Of a DNA stretch of 64,000 bases, positions 45,741 through 55,422 are shown piece after piece. Source of the stretch: Streptomyces sp. NBC_00690. GTDB taxonomy: Bacteria > Actinomycetota > Actinomycetes > Streptomycetales > Streptomycetaceae. Where the stretch lies: assembly GCF_036226685.1 (NCBI RefSeq), contig NZ_CP109009.1:8645501-8709500 (forward strand), written 5' to 3'. A program made the position numbers and the translations under genes. Positions within the stretch are counted from its first letter, which is position 1; each line of letters begins with the position of its first letter. The notes beneath the pieces were generated by a model. The model was not told the origin of the DNA, did not search any database, and saw only the letters and a list, made by a program, of their open reading frames with translations.

Positions 45741-46315
45741 CAGTCTCCTTCGCACGACCTGTGGGGGCTTCGCATGGCCCTCCTACGATGATGTGACGCA
45801 GCCCCGATGCGTCAGGGCGCACACGGCGGCGTGCGGTGGTGTGTCACGAGCCCCGCGGAGCCCCTGAACGCACACAGCCCGTCGGCCATGAGCCGGTCGG
45901 TGTGATCCCGTAGTGAACACGGCCGGTACGCCTCCGCATGGGCATGACGAACCGGTGGCCCGGCGGCACGCCCTGCGGGGCGTACGCCTGCGCGCACCAC
46001 ATGACTCTCCGCCGTTCGGCCAGCGGCACCGTTGGTCCCTGACTCCGGCGAGCGCGTTGGCGGAGACTGGCGGGCCGAGCGTCGAGCGCTCGTCCGCGTC
46101 GGTGTGTGACGCATCGGCGTGGGCACGGCACTCGTCTCGGCGGCGTGCGCAGCCGCGCGGACCATGGCGGCCGAACCATGGGAACGGGCGGCGTCGTCCC
46201 GACAGCGTGCGGACCACGGGTCGCCGAACTGCTGGGCTGGCGCCGTCTCGTACCATCCGTTGGACCTGGTCCATGGCCCCGGTGTAACGGCTCTCGGCAA
46301 CGAGAGGGGCGCGAC
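45741..46315. other. gene-poor stretch
   Basis: About 575 bases. Frames on the minus strand are open but compositionally implausible (Arg/Ala/His-rich with poor bias). No RNA or repeat seen. Confidence 0.4.
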
Positions 46316-46981
46316 TCAGCTCCGGAGGGACGCGGTGGGGAGATCTCCGTCATGGGCCTGGCGAGCCCGTTGGGTGAACATCTCCGCGAGTTCTTTGAGC
46401 TGCTTGTCGGTGTGAGGCTTGTGCGCAACGCCGCTGCTCGTCTTGATCGCGAGCAGCGTGGGGCCAACCTGGATCTGGATGTACGAGCCGAGGCCGTCGT
46501 TGTGCTCGCCGCGCCGGGCGCCGCTCTGATCCCCCAGTTTCCCGATCTTGGCCGTCTCCGCAGGAATGATCCAAGCCGTGGCGGCGTCCTTCCACAGGAA
46601 GGGGTAGGCGTTCCTCGCAGCCTCGGTGTCCCGATGGGCGAAGACGGTGAAACTGAAGTCACCTTCACCCTCCTTCGTCAGGACGGTGGTTCCCACTCCC
46701 TTCGCCGCCACGCACTTCCCCAGCTGACCGCCCGCGCACGGGCGCTTGTCGGAGCCCGCGCTCAAGTCCAGGACCGTCGAACTGTTCCTCTTGGCACCCG
46801 GAAGGTCGGATGCCTGCGGCAGGACGGCCTTGATCTCGGCCTGTGTCAGTGTCTTCGCCCGCTCATGCGTGCCCGAATCCGGCTGGCCGTCGTCCTTCCC
46901 GCTGCCGCCACACCCTGCCACCAGCAGCGCAGCCACCAACGCGGCTGCTGCTGCGCACCGTGCATCGAGCCTGACCATCAT
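46316..46981 (-). CDS. secreted lipoprotein of unknown function
   Basis: Protein of 221 aa. Lipoprotein signal with lipobox LLVAGC (Cys about 24) followed by GGSGKDDG, so the mature form is anchored outside the membrane. The rest shows LTQAEIKAVLPQASDLPGAK, two internal cysteines (PCAGGQLGKC) that may form a disulfide, and FSFTVFAHRDTEAARNAYPF, similar in layout to Streptomyces hypothetical lipoproteins with a sensor-domain-like fold. Start ATG 46981 (a second ATG follows at once) has AGGGGGCGG upstream. Function unknown. Confidence 0.8.
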   Translation of the reverse strand: MMVRLDARCAAAAALVAALLVAGCGGSGKDDGQPDSGTHERAKTLTQAEIKAVLPQASDLPGAKRNSSTVLDLSAGSDKRPCAGGQLGKCVAAKGVGTTVLTKEGEGDFSFTVFAHRDTEAARNAYPFLWKDAATAWIIPAETAKIGKLGDQSGARRGEHNDGLGSYIQIQVGPTLLAIKTSSGVAHKPHTDKQLKELAEMFTQRARQAHDGDLPTASLRS

Positions 46982-47452
46982 CCGCCCCCTGCATCATGTT
47001 CGTTCGCACATACGGACGCCTCATCATCCTCAGCGGTTGCGCGGGGAGTGGCGAGGGGTTGGCACGGAACCCGCGCGGGCCCGTGGGTCGCGCACCATCG
47101 AGGTGCAGCGGGCGAGCGGGGGGCTGGCGTCGGCTGCGGCGTCTCCGAGGAGCGCCAACCGTTGCGGGAGGGAGCCGATCGGTGTTCGCGGTGACGGGTC
47201 CGCTACCCCAGGGCCCGGCCCCGGCTCGGGAGCGGCGGAGGCATCGGCCTGGGCCAGAGCCGGTGTCCCGATCCGCCTCGAAACCATGGCATTCGGCATC
47301 TGTCCTGAATCCGTCCCGTTCGTCTTCAGGTCCGAACTACCTTTTATCGGACCGGAGTTCGAAAATTTCGTCCAAGGGTGAATGATGTGCCACAACGGCC
47401 CCGCCCCACCAGGGCCGACCTGTTTGACACGCCGAACGGAAGGATCGACGTC
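46982..47452. other. intergenic stretch between divergent genes
   Basis: About 470 bases between the lipoprotein and peptidase genes. The segment 47335-47372 (CCTTTTATCGG...AAAATTTCG) is AT-rich and probably holds the peptidase promoter. No gene supported. Confidence 0.45.
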
Positions 47453-48985
47453 GTGCAGGTAAGACGTATGGCCCCCGCGCTTGCGGTGAGTTTGATGGCG
47501 ACGCTGGCTCCAGCGCTCGTCACGGCCCCGGCTTCGGCCGCGCCCGCTCCCAGCGCGGTCCCCCCACCCGCCCACGCACCGCAGAAGCTCAGCTGGCAGG
47601 GATGCGGTCCCGCCCTGCCGGCCTCGCTGGAGTGCTCCACGGTCAAGGTGCCGCTGGACTACCGGCGACCGACCGGCAAGAAGCTCGACATAGCGATATC
47701 CAGGATCGCGGCGACCAACCCGGCCAAGCGCCGCGGGGTGCTCCTCATCAACCCCGGCGGCCCCGGCACCTGGGGTCTGGACATGCCCGCCTACCTCCAG
47801 GGGGCATTCCCCGCCTCCGTGCAGGAGCGGTACGACCTCATTGGGTTCGACCCCCGTGGCGTCGGCAGCAGCAGTCCCCTCACCTGTGGGCTCACCCCCG
47901 CGGAGCTGGACGGGGAGCGCGCCTACACACCGCAGGCATTCGACCAGCACGTCGCTGTGACCCGCAGCATCGCCGACAAGTGCCGCAACAAGTACGGCGA
48001 GGAGTTCCTCCAGCAGTTCAACACCCGCAACACCGCCCGCGATCTGGATGTGATCCGGGGCGCGCTGGGGGAGCGCAAGATCAGCCTCCTCGGGTACTCC
48101 TACGGCACCTACCTCGGAGCCGTCTACGCCCAGATGTTCCCCCGGGGTGTCGACCGGTTCATCCTCGACAGCGCGGTCGACCCCGCCGATGTGTGGCGCG
48201 ACAGCTTCCGGACCTGGGCACCCGCGGCCGAGCAGGCATTCAAGCGGTGGGCGTCGTGGACCGCCGCGCGCTCAGCCACCTACGGGCTCGGCGACACCTC
48301 GGCAGAGGTCTCCCAGAGCTTCTGGCGCATCGTCGCCCAGGCCGACCGCGAACCCATCCGGGTCGGGAGCACCCTCCTCACGGGCACCCAGATCCGTGCC
48401 AACACGCGTACCGCCTTCTTCAAGGTGCGCGCAGGTGCCGAGGCCGTCGTGAACCTCAAGAAGGCCGCGGCCGGTGAACCCACGCCGGAACTGCCGCCCC
48501 TGTGGGGATGGGACGACAACGGCACCGCCATGTTCTGGACCGTCGCCTGCGGTGACGTGGCGTGGCAGAAGAACCCCGAGACCTACCGCAAGGACGCGGC
48601 CCGTGAGACGGTCCGCTACCCCCTCTACGGCGACTACAACTCCAACATCGCGCCGTGCGCGTTCTGGGGGAAGACGGCCGAGCCCACCACCGTCGTCGAC
48701 AACGACGTACCAGCACTGATCCTCCAGAACGAGTGGGACTCCCAGACTCCGCTGAGCAACGGGCAGGGGTTGCGTCGAACGCTGGACGGGGCCCGCATGG
48801 TCACCGTCGACGAGGGCGAGGGCCACGGCGTTTATGGAACGGGCGTCAGCACCTGCGCCGAGGACATCGCGAACACCTATCTGACGACGGGCAAACTGCC
48901 CGCGAAGGACGTCAGCTGCCAGGCGACCCCGGCACAACAGCTGCGCAAGGGCGCGGCCGTCCCGAGGGCACTGCCGATCCGCTGA
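47453..48985 (+). CDS. secreted tripeptidyl-aminopeptidase-type alpha/beta hydrolase (SlpD/SlpE-like)
   Basis: Exported serine peptidase of 510 aa. Signal peptide at about 6-32 ending ASA-AP. Oxyanion segment LLINPGGPGTWG (about 100-111), FDPRGVGSSSP, nucleophile S216 in LLGYSYGTYLG, Asp429 in NEWDSQTPL and His458 in GEGHGVYG; a C-terminal TAP domain with CAEDIANTYL follows. This set is that of the Streptomyces tripeptidyl aminopeptidases SlpD/SlpE/Tap, which trim N-terminal tripeptides. GTG 47453 is favoured because GGAAGGA lies about 9 nt upstream and the signal peptide begins there; GTG 47378 is an alternative. Confidence 0.9.
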   Translation: MQVRRMAPALAVSLMATLAPALVTAPASAAPAPSAVPPPAHAPQKLSWQGCGPALPASLECSTVKVPLDYRRPTGKKLDIAISRIAATNPAKRRGVLLINPGGPGTWGLDMPAYLQGAFPASVQERYDLIGFDPRGVGSSSPLTCGLTPAELDGERAYTPQAFDQHVAVTRSIADKCRNKYGEEFLQQFNTRNTARDLDVIRGALGERKISLLGYSYGTYLGAVYAQMFPRGVDRFILDSAVDPADVWRDSFRTWAPAAEQAFKRWASWTAARSATYGLGDTSAEVSQSFWRIVAQADREPIRVGSTLLTGTQIRANTRTAFFKVRAGAEAVVNLKKAAAGEPTPELPPLWGWDDNGTAMFWTVACGDVAWQKNPETYRKDAARETVRYPLYGDYNSNIAPCAFWGKTAEPTTVVDNDVPALILQNEWDSQTPLSNGQGLRRTLDGARMVTVDEGEGHGVYGTGVSTCAEDIANTYLTTGKLPAKDVSCQATPAQQLRKGAAVPRALPIR

Positions 48986-49012
48986 CCCGCTCGGTTGACC
49001 CTGGTCCTGCGA

Positions 49013-49048
49013 GCCTGACGGAGACTGCGGTCCACCGGCCCGTCAGGC
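49013..49048. terminator. hairpin 1 of 3 between converging peptidase and esterase genes
   Basis: GCCTGACGG (49013-49021) pairs with CCGTCAGGC (49040-49048), starting 28 nt after the peptidase stop. Confidence 0.55.
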
Positions 49049-49065
49049 AGGGCGACTGACGAAGG

Positions 49066-49102
49066 ACCGGTCGCAGATCTCGTTCCGAGGACTGCGACCG
49101 GT
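49066..49102. terminator. hairpin 2 of 3
   Basis: ACCGGTCGCAG (49066-49076) and CTGCGACCGGT (49092-49102) form an 11-bp perfect stem with a 15-nt loop. Confidence 0.6.
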
Positions 49103-49144
49103 TCCGCCGCGGGTCGAGTTCTGCCCTGGACTCGCTCCCGCCGA

Positions 49145-49177
49145 GCCGGGCGAGGCAGTGGACCTCGCCCGGCTTTT
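49145..49177 (+). terminator. intrinsic terminator with T tail, hairpin 3 of 3
   Basis: GCCGGGCGAGG (49145-49155) and CCTCGCCCGGC (49163-49173) form an 11-bp stem with loop CAGTGGA, followed by TTTT (49174-49177). The T tail points rightward, so it stops plus-strand transcripts before the converging esterase gene. Confidence 0.8.
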
Positions 49178-49190
49178 GGGCCGGACGGCA

Positions 49191-50504
49191 TCAGGACCGT
49201 CGAGCACGCCCTTCGGGCACCTGGTCGCTGACGGCTTCGGCCATCGCGTCCATACCCGCGTCGTTGGGGTGCAGTCCGTCCCCGGAGTCGTACACCGGAG
49301 CCAGTTCATCACCGTGGCCGGGGCGGGGATCGGCCAGTACCCGGTCGAAGTCCACCACCTCGTCGTACGCCCCGCTGGTCCTGATCCACCGATTCACGGC
49401 GTCGCGGACCTCCTCCTTCTGCGGGGTGTAGTAACCGGCGTACGTCTTGAAGGGCGTGAGAGTGGCGCCGATGACCGTGACCCCCCGCTGTCTGGCCGCC
49501 CGGATCAGCGCTCGATGACCCTCGATGACCTCGTTCGCAGTGACGACCGGGCGCACTCCACAACCCCAATCGGGGAGTCCACCGCCACCGATGTCATTGA
49601 TGCCGATCAGGACCACCGCGGTATGGACCCCCGCCTGCCCCAGCACGTCATGACGAAATCGAGTGGTCCCCTTGTCGCCGTAGCAGAGCGAGTCGGTGAG
49701 GAGCATGTTCCCACTGATGCCGGCGTTGACGACACCGAGGCGCCGCCCGTCCGCCAGCAGCCGTTCGCTGAGCCGGTCGGGATAGCGGCGGTCGGTGTCG
49801 GGCGTGGAGCCCCAACCGTCGGTGATGGAATCCCCGAACGCGACGACACCTCCCTCGTTTCGCACTCCCCGCACATCGACCGAAGAGACGAGATAGCGCG
49901 ACTGACCCGTGTCGTCGGCGAACGTCGTGCCCGTCGTGTCGTGCGTGAGGTCGCCCGTCGCACGATAGGACGTGGTGAGTCCGTCCTCGTGGAAGCTGAC
50001 GGGCCCGGTGCCACCCGAAAAGTAGAGGGTGATGGTCAGGCTCTCCCCGGGCCGCACCGACAGTCGTACCGGGTCTGAGTACCGCTCCGCCCCCACGGGC
50101 ACGACGGTGTCGGTGTGATGAGCGAACCGCAGTGACCGAGCGGTCCCCGGGACCACTGCCGCCCCTTCGGCGGTTCTCGCCACGGTCGCCCGGGTCAGGC
50201 GGAGCGCCTGTTGTCCGAACCGGTTGGACACCCGGACCCTGACCTCCGAGCCTGCGGTGCTCACCCGCATCACCTGGCGGACGCTCTGGTCGTTGAAGCC
50301 GTCCCACGACCAGTTGGGCCACGACCACGGCAGGGGCGCCGCCGGGCGGTAGAGGCTGGAACCCCAGGCTCCCGTCCAACTCTGCTTTCGCGCCGAGCGG
50401 TCCGATCCGGACGGGACCGAAGTGGCCGAGGCGGGGGTCGAAGCGACCGCCACGACGAGGGCGGCGGCGCCCAGGGCGGACAGACGGACGCCTCGATTCG
50501 ACAT
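49191..50504 (-). CDS. secreted GDSL/SGNH-family esterase
   Basis: Exported hydrolase of 437 aa. Signal peptide at about 1-28 (LSALGAAALVVAVASTPASA). A beta-rich N-terminal domain (about 40-205) precedes the SGNH domain: block I VAFGDS226ITDGWG, block II Gly in NAGISGN, block III IGINDIGGGG, and block V DGLHPND with catalytic Asp and His. The enzyme hydrolyses ester bonds (lipids, acetylated sugars) outside the cell. ATG 50504 is taken as start; AGGAG lies 11 nt upstream, so TTG 50510 (5 nt spacing) may be used instead. It ends against three hairpins shared with the converging peptidase gene. Confidence 0.88.
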   Translation of the reverse strand: MSNRGVRLSALGAAALVVAVASTPASATSVPSGSDRSARKQSWTGAWGSSLYRPAAPLPWSWPNWSWDGFNDQSVRQVMRVSTAGSEVRVRVSNRFGQQALRLTRATVARTAEGAAVVPGTARSLRFAHHTDTVVPVGAERYSDPVRLSVRPGESLTITLYFSGGTGPVSFHEDGLTTSYRATGDLTHDTTGTTFADDTGQSRYLVSSVDVRGVRNEGGVVAFGDSITDGWGSTPDTDRRYPDRLSERLLADGRRLGVVNAGISGNMLLTDSLCYGDKGTTRFRHDVLGQAGVHTAVVLIGINDIGGGGLPDWGCGVRPVVTANEVIEGHRALIRAARQRGVTVIGATLTPFKTYAGYYTPQKEEVRDAVNRWIRTSGAYDEVVDFDRVLADPRPGHGDELAPVYDSGDGLHPNDAGMDAMAEAVSDQVPEGRARRS

Positions 50505-50805
50505 GCGCAAGGGGACTCCTTCAGTCAATGGATGCGGCGAACCTATCGGCCCCGCCTCCATGAGCGGAATGGCTCACGGCGACCTCGGACGCGAAGGTAT
50601 AAACCCCATACAAGGCAAGGCAGTTGGACCACCCGGAACATCCGGATTCGACGTGTCGCGATGTCGAATCCCCCTGCCCGGAGACGGCCGACCGGACCAC
50701 CTCCCCCCGCAGGGAAGACGGGCGTCAACAGTTCAAGGCCGCTCTGCCGTAGCTCCACCACCGCACGAAACGTAACCGGGGACGGCGAACCGACGTTGGC
50801 CCTGC

Positions 50806-52158
50806 ATGCGTCCACGTCACACCCCGCTGCCCGTACCCGGTCAGCGGCGGTCCCCCTCCATGCTGCGGCTCGCGTTCGCCTCGCTCGCCGGCACCGCCAT
50901 CGAGTTCTACGACTTCTTCGCCTACGGCACCGCCGCCGCCCTCGTACTGGGGCCGTTGTTCTTTCCGTCCTTCTCGCCACTGGCCGGAACCCTTGCCGCC
51001 TTCGGCACCTTCGCCATCGGATTCATCGCACGCCCGGTCGGCTCCGTGGTCTTCGGCCACATCGGCGATCGATACGGACGTCGCCCGGTGCTGCTCGCCT
51101 CCCTGCTCACCACCGGGTGCGCGACCGTTGCAGTGGGCTGCGTACCGTCGTACGCATCCATCGGGCTGGCCGCTCCGATCCTGCTGCTCGCACTCCGCTT
51201 CCTTCAGGGGCTCGGACTCGGGGGAGAGTGGGGCGGAGCGGTGCTCCTGGTCGCCGAACACGCACCCCCCGGGCGACGGGCGCTCTGGGGCAGCTTTCCG
51301 CAGATGGGACCACCCCTGGGGTTCCTCCTGGCCAACGGCATGATGCTCACCCTGTCCGCCGTGCTCACCGAACGTCAGTTCCTCGACTGGGGTTGGCGGG
51401 TTCCGTTCTGGGCCGCCGGTGTGCTGGCCGTCGGTGGTTTGCTGCTGCGGACCTCACTGACCGAGACACCCCAGTTCCATGAGTTGGCCCGAAGCGGCGG
51501 TCGGGCCAATGCACCCGTCGCGGAAGTCCTACGGCACCACCGGCGACTCCTGCTGCTGACCGCGGGGGCGCTGTCGATCGGATACGCGGTCTTCTACGCG
51601 GTCAGCACCTGGGCGCTGTCCTACGGTACGGAACAACTGGGCGTCAGCCGTACCGTGATGCTGCTGCTCGTCATGGTCGCCGTTGCGGTGAAGGGCGCGC
51701 TGACACCCGTTGTGGCGCTCCTCGGTGACCGGTTCGGCCGTCGCCCGCTGTGCCTTGCGGGAAGCGCCCTCGCGGGTGTGTGGATGTTCCCCTTCGTTGG
51801 ATTGCTGAGCACCGGGCAGCCAGCCCTGATGTTCGTCGGTCTGATGGTGGCGCTGCTCGCCTTCGTCACCATGTTCGCGGTGGTCGCCGCGTATCTACCG
51901 GAGTTGTACGAGCCACGGGTGCGCTGCACGGGCGCCGCGGTCGGCTACAACCTGGCCGGAGTCCTCGGTGGCGCACTGACCCCCATCGTGGCAACCGCGC
52001 TGTCGGATGGATCGGGACCGCCCTGGGGCGTGGCGATCTGGTTGACCGGCGTCGCGGTGCTCAGCACGGCATGTTTCGCGGCGCTGCCGGAGACCAAACC
52101 ACGGTCCGCCGGCAGGGGGACACCGAAGCCTGTGGACGAACAGTCCGTGCCGGCTTGA
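50806..52158 (+). CDS. MFS transporter, metabolite:proton symporter (MHS/ShiA/ProP-like)
   Basis: Inner-membrane symporter of 450 aa with 12 hydrophobic segments. First helix GTAIEFYDFFAYGTAA is diagnostic of the MHS branch; the loop 2-3 motif is GDRYGRRPVLL (about 86-96) and its repeat GDRFGRRPLCL is in loop 8-9. LGLGGEWGGAVLL (about 136-148) is also typical. Relatives move shikimate, alpha-ketoglutarate, proline betaine or citrate with protons. ATG 50806 is given; an internal ATG (MLRLAFASLAG) would also leave the core intact. Monocistronic. Confidence 0.88.
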   Translation: MRPRHTPLPVPGQRRSPSMLRLAFASLAGTAIEFYDFFAYGTAAALVLGPLFFPSFSPLAGTLAAFGTFAIGFIARPVGSVVFGHIGDRYGRRPVLLASLLTTGCATVAVGCVPSYASIGLAAPILLLALRFLQGLGLGGEWGGAVLLVAEHAPPGRRALWGSFPQMGPPLGFLLANGMMLTLSAVLTERQFLDWGWRVPFWAAGVLAVGGLLLRTSLTETPQFHELARSGGRANAPVAEVLRHHRRLLLLTAGALSIGYAVFYAVSTWALSYGTEQLGVSRTVMLLLVMVAVAVKGALTPVVALLGDRFGRRPLCLAGSALAGVWMFPFVGLLSTGQPALMFVGLMVALLAFVTMFAVVAAYLPELYEPRVRCTGAAVGYNLAGVLGGALTPIVATALSDGSGPPWGVAIWLTGVAVLSTACFAALPETKPRSAGRGTPKPVDEQSVPA

Positions 52159-52434
52159 GCGGGTGCGCAGGCCCGGAAGGGAGCGGTGTAGAGCAGTCGG
52201 TTCCGCGTCAGGCCGGGGCCGGCGTGTCGCCCGTAGAACCAGGCCCGATCGCGCTTCCGCCGCGGGGGCTTCGCCGAGTCCACTGGGCGGCACAGCCACG
52301 ACGAGGAGACCGGTCGCCATCATCCCGTGTTCCGGCTGTTTGTGACGAGAATGTAGCAAACCGGTGGTCGGGCAACCTTTTGGGCTCACACTCCCTCTCT
52401 CCGAGCGATTCCCCATCGCCTGGAGGCACGAACC

Positions 52435-53676
52435 ATGTTCAGCAAGCAGCAGCGCTTCGCCCCGTCCCGCAGCACGTCGGAGCCGGGCCGCACCACTGCG
52501 GGCCGCGATCGCCGGCTGCCTGCCATCGCCTCTGCCGGACTCGCGGTACTGCTGGTCGGCGCCTGTTCGGGCAATGGGTCACCGGACGATTCCCGCGGCG
52601 GCAAGAGCGTGGGGGAGGCACCCGCGCGGCCGGAGATCTCGGTCAACCTCCAGGGCCAGGGAGCTGCTCCGGGGAAGCCCGTCTTGGTCAAGCTGGCCCG
52701 CGGTGAATTGAAGGACGTGAAGGTCACCACGGGGAAGGGGGCCGTTCTGGGCGGCGCGGTGTCGAACGACGGCCGCACCTGGACCTCCCGACGCGCCGCC
52801 GCACCGGGCACCGCATACACGGTGCGGGCGACCACCGCGGACGGCGGCTCGGCACAGGCGACCTTCGCCACCGCCGCTGCCGAGAAGGTCAACAAGCTGG
52901 AGCTCAGCCCCGGCAAGGGCACCACCGTCGGCATAGCCCAGCCCGTCTCCATCGTCTTCGACAACCCGGTGAAGAACCGCGCCGCGGTGGAGCGTGCCTT
53001 GAAGGTGACCACCTCGAACAAGACCGTCGGTTCCTGGGGCTGGATGGAACACTACGACGGCAGGACCCGCATCGACTGGCGCCCCAAGGAGTACTGGCCG
53101 ACGGGGACCAAGGTGCGGCTCCAAGCAGAGCTCAACGGCATCGACTCGGGCGCGACGGGCGGTTGGTTCGTCCGGGACTACGACATGGAGTTCACCATCG
53201 GAACCGCCCAGGTGGTGAAGGTCGACCTCGGGACGAAGAAGCTGACGCTGCTGCGCGACGGCAAGGTCGTCCGCTCGATCCCGGTGTCGGCGGGGACCCC
53301 CGGAGGCAAGAAGCGCTCCTGGGGCGGTACATCCGTACTGATGGCCAAGGAAGGCACCATCAACATGAATTCGGAGACCGTCGGCCTCGGGGACGCGTAC
53401 AACAAGATGGTCGACTACTCGATGCGGTTGACCTGGTCGGGGATGTACGCCCATGCGGCACCCTGGAACTCCGCCCACTTCGGCAACGCGAACCGCAGCT
53501 CCGGCTGCATAGGGATGAGCACCTCGAACGCCTCCTGGCTGTACTCGCAGGTACGAGCCGGCGACCCCTTCGAGATATCGGGCCCCGGGCACAAGGGCGA
53601 CCCCGCACCGGGCAATGGCTTCGGCGAGTGGAACCTGTCCTGGCAGGAATGGCAGACGAAGAGTGCCCTGTCCTGA
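52435..53676 (+). CDS. lipoprotein L,D-transpeptidase (YkuD) with Ig-like domains
   Basis: Cell-wall cross-linking enzyme of 413 aa. Signal with lipobox LLVGAC (Cys about 43), so tethered to the outer membrane face. Two Ig-like domains (about 65-145 and 150-255) precede the YkuD catalytic domain (about 260-385), with H340 in YAHAAPWNSAHFG and catalytic C358 in RSSGCIGMS. This layout is that of mycobacterial LdtMt2 and its Streptomyces homologues, which make 3-3 peptidoglycan cross-links and resist most penicillins but not carbapenems. Start ATG 52435 has CTGGAGG about 6 nt upstream. Confidence 0.92.
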   Translation: MFSKQQRFAPSRSTSEPGRTTAGRDRRLPAIASAGLAVLLVGACSGNGSPDDSRGGKSVGEAPARPEISVNLQGQGAAPGKPVLVKLARGELKDVKVTTGKGAVLGGAVSNDGRTWTSRRAAAPGTAYTVRATTADGGSAQATFATAAAEKVNKLELSPGKGTTVGIAQPVSIVFDNPVKNRAAVERALKVTTSNKTVGSWGWMEHYDGRTRIDWRPKEYWPTGTKVRLQAELNGIDSGATGGWFVRDYDMEFTIGTAQVVKVDLGTKKLTLLRDGKVVRSIPVSAGTPGGKKRSWGGTSVLMAKEGTINMNSETVGLGDAYNKMVDYSMRLTWSGMYAHAAPWNSAHFGNANRSSGCIGMSTSNASWLYSQVRAGDPFEISGPGHKGDPAPGNGFGEWNLSWQEWQTKSALS

Positions 53677-53755
53677 CCGGCATCGACCGGTCGGCGTATC
53701 GACTGGCTTCGACCCGCGACCGATCGTCACGTGGGAAGCCCGCCTGCGCGGGAGG

Positions 53756-53962
53756 TCAGGACCTGCTGTGGGTGTGCTCACGGCGGGCCTGCGCCCGCGC
53801 CTGGCGGTCGGCCGCGACCACTTTCAACCCCGCCTCGCGCAGGCGCCCGTATCCGGCCGGTTCGACGACGTACCAACAACGGCCGCACACATAGCCGCCC
53901 TCCGGCCCGGCCAGGCCGGTGAGATGGCCGCAGGTGTCACATCGAACGCGTTGAGTGCTCAT
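53756..53962 (-). CDS. small zinc-ribbon protein
   Basis: Protein of 68 aa with two CxxC pairs: CDTC at 8-11 and CGRC at 26-29, a zinc ribbon. The rest, GYGRLREAGLKVVAADRQARA, is a basic helix. Such small ribbons bind nucleic acid or protein partners. Start ATG 53962 has GGAAGCGG about 7 nt upstream. Codon use is good. No operon partner is visible; it converges with the L,D-transpeptidase gene. Confidence 0.72.
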   Translation of the reverse strand: MSTQRVRCDTCGHLTGLAGPEGGYVCGRCWYVVEPAGYGRLREAGLKVVAADRQARAQARREHTHSRS

Positions 53963-54425
53963 GCGCGACCGCTTCCACGATCAGCGCAGGACCGCCGGTC
54001 CTCAAGGCCCTGCACCACGGTGGTGCGGCGGCGTGCACAACTCATCAGCCGGATCTCCTGAACTGGCGTCGGTGCTCCCTCAGGGGGCGACCCTACAGCC
54101 GTACCCGGGCTCCTGACAGGAACTCCCGTCAGGAACGTCGACCGGAATGCGGAGGAATCATCGCCGGGGCGCCCGCTGAGCCGGGGCAGCACTCCCGGGC
54201 GTGGCGCGCTCGCCAGACGGGCCTGTTCGCCCACTGCCGCGCAGACAGCAGCGTCCGTGGCGCACTCCCCGTTCGCATCCCATGACAAGCGAGGCAGACG
54301 ACCCGAAACCGTGCCCGCCGACGCTCCGACCTGGCCGGTCACCGCCTGGAAAGACACCTCAACGGGTCCGCCCAGTGGATCGTCTGAGGGGGAATGAGCA
54401 GGGCCGACGACCTGTTGGGCAACAC
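53963..54425. other. intergenic stretch
   Basis: About 460 bases between divergent genes. I see no gene, RNA or clear promoter motif. Confidence 0.45.
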
Positions 54426-55229
54426 ATGACCTCATACGTTGCCCTGCACAACGGCCGGCCCGCGAGCGCCGAGGACCTGGTGCCGCTCGCCTTCGCGGGC
54501 TATGCCCACTTCACGGCCTTCCAGGTCCGAGGAGGCCGGGTCCGCGGCCTCGATCTCCATCTCGATCGACTGCGATCGGCGTCGGTGGAACTGTTCGGCC
54601 GCGCACTGCCCGACGACCGGGTGCGCGCACACCTACGCGCGGCGATCGAAGCCGGTCCCGCAGACCTCTCGGTGGTGGCCACGGTGTACTCACCAGCAGG
54701 AGAGTTCACCGTGGCGGGGGACGACGTCGAGCCCGAGATGTTGGTCCGAACCGCGCCACCGGCATCCGGGCCCGAAGGGCCGTTGGCATTGGGCACCGTC
54801 GCCCATGAGCGGGTCGTCCCCGCCGTAAAACACGTCGGCGAGTTGGCCAAGACCTACTACCTGAGGAAGGCCGTCGAACAGGGCTTCGACGACGTGGCCT
54901 TCATCGACCGCCGAGGACGGCTGAGCGAGGCATCAATCTGGAATCTGGCCTTCTGGGACGGCTCGGCCGTGGTGTGGCCCGTGGCCGACATGCTCGGTGG
55001 TACGACGATGGGCATCGTGCGCAGGCAGTTGGAACACCTGGGCGTACCCCAAGGCGACCAGGAGGTCACAGCCGAAGATCTGCCCTCCCTGGCCGGCGCC
55101 GTCGTGATGAACTCATGGACACCGGGTGTTGCGGTGCACCGAATCGGCGCCACCCCGTTTCCGGATGCGTCACCCTTCAAGGAACTGCTGCACCGCGCCT
55201 ACCGGGCGGAACCACTCGTATCCGTGTGA
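54426..55229 (+). CDS. class IV PLP-dependent aminotransferase family protein
   Basis: Protein of 267 aa of the fold shared by branched-chain aminotransferases, D-amino acid transaminases and aminodeoxychorismate lyase (PabC). PLP lysine K142 in KHVGELAKTYYLRKA; FIDRRGRLSEASIWNLAF (about 160-177) is the usual strand binding PLP phosphate, and ADMLGGTTMGIVRRQL follows. N-terminal GRVRGLDLHLDRLRSAS is family-typical. It is shorter than IlvE, so a PabC-like or D-amino-acid role is possible. No ribosome site is evident at ATG 54426, but homology of the N-terminus supports it. Confidence 0.84.
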   Translation: MTSYVALHNGRPASAEDLVPLAFAGYAHFTAFQVRGGRVRGLDLHLDRLRSASVELFGRALPDDRVRAHLRAAIEAGPADLSVVATVYSPAGEFTVAGDDVEPEMLVRTAPPASGPEGPLALGTVAHERVVPAVKHVGELAKTYYLRKAVEQGFDDVAFIDRRGRLSEASIWNLAFWDGSAVVWPVADMLGGTTMGIVRRQLEHLGVPQGDQEVTAEDLPSLAGAVVMNSWTPGVAVHRIGATPFPDASPFKELLHRAYRAEPLVSV

Positions 55230-55385
55230 GACCGGGCCGTATTCCATCACCATCCAGGGGTGAACGGCAGAGCCAAGCGTCGTGCCTCACCCTGGACTCC
55301 GCGCGGCCGGGCAACCGCACTGAGACCTGCGAACGCTGAGCAACAGCCCCTGAACTGCGGGCATGAGGCGATGGGGGGGACTGGA

Positions 55386-55403
55386 GATCGAACGTGTTCG
55401 ATC
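55386..55403 (+). promoter_or_regulatory. perfect 18-bp palindrome overlapping a promoter
   Basis: GATCGAACGTGTTCGATC has 8-bp arms around GT. It covers the expected -35 of the next gene. It contains GAAC and GTTC 2 bases apart, whereas the Gram-positive LexA box needs 4, so it is probably not an SOS box. Operator-like; factor unknown. Confidence 0.5.
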
Positions 55404-55409
55404 TTGCGC

Positions 55410-55415
55410 TAGCGT
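55410..55415 (+). promoter_or_regulatory. -10 hexamer of a probable leaderless promoter
   Basis: TAGCGT ends 7 nt before the ATG at 55423, and no ribosome site is present. The spacing places the transcription start at or beside the A of ATG. Confidence 0.5.
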
Positions 55416-55422
55416 CCCCCGC

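Noticed and set aside
45812..46300. Open minus-strand frames in the gap before the lipoprotein gene
   Set aside because: Low-complexity Ala/Arg/His content without a start site or recognised motif.
55386..55403. LexA/SOS box
   Set aside because: Half-sites are 2 rather than 4 bases apart.
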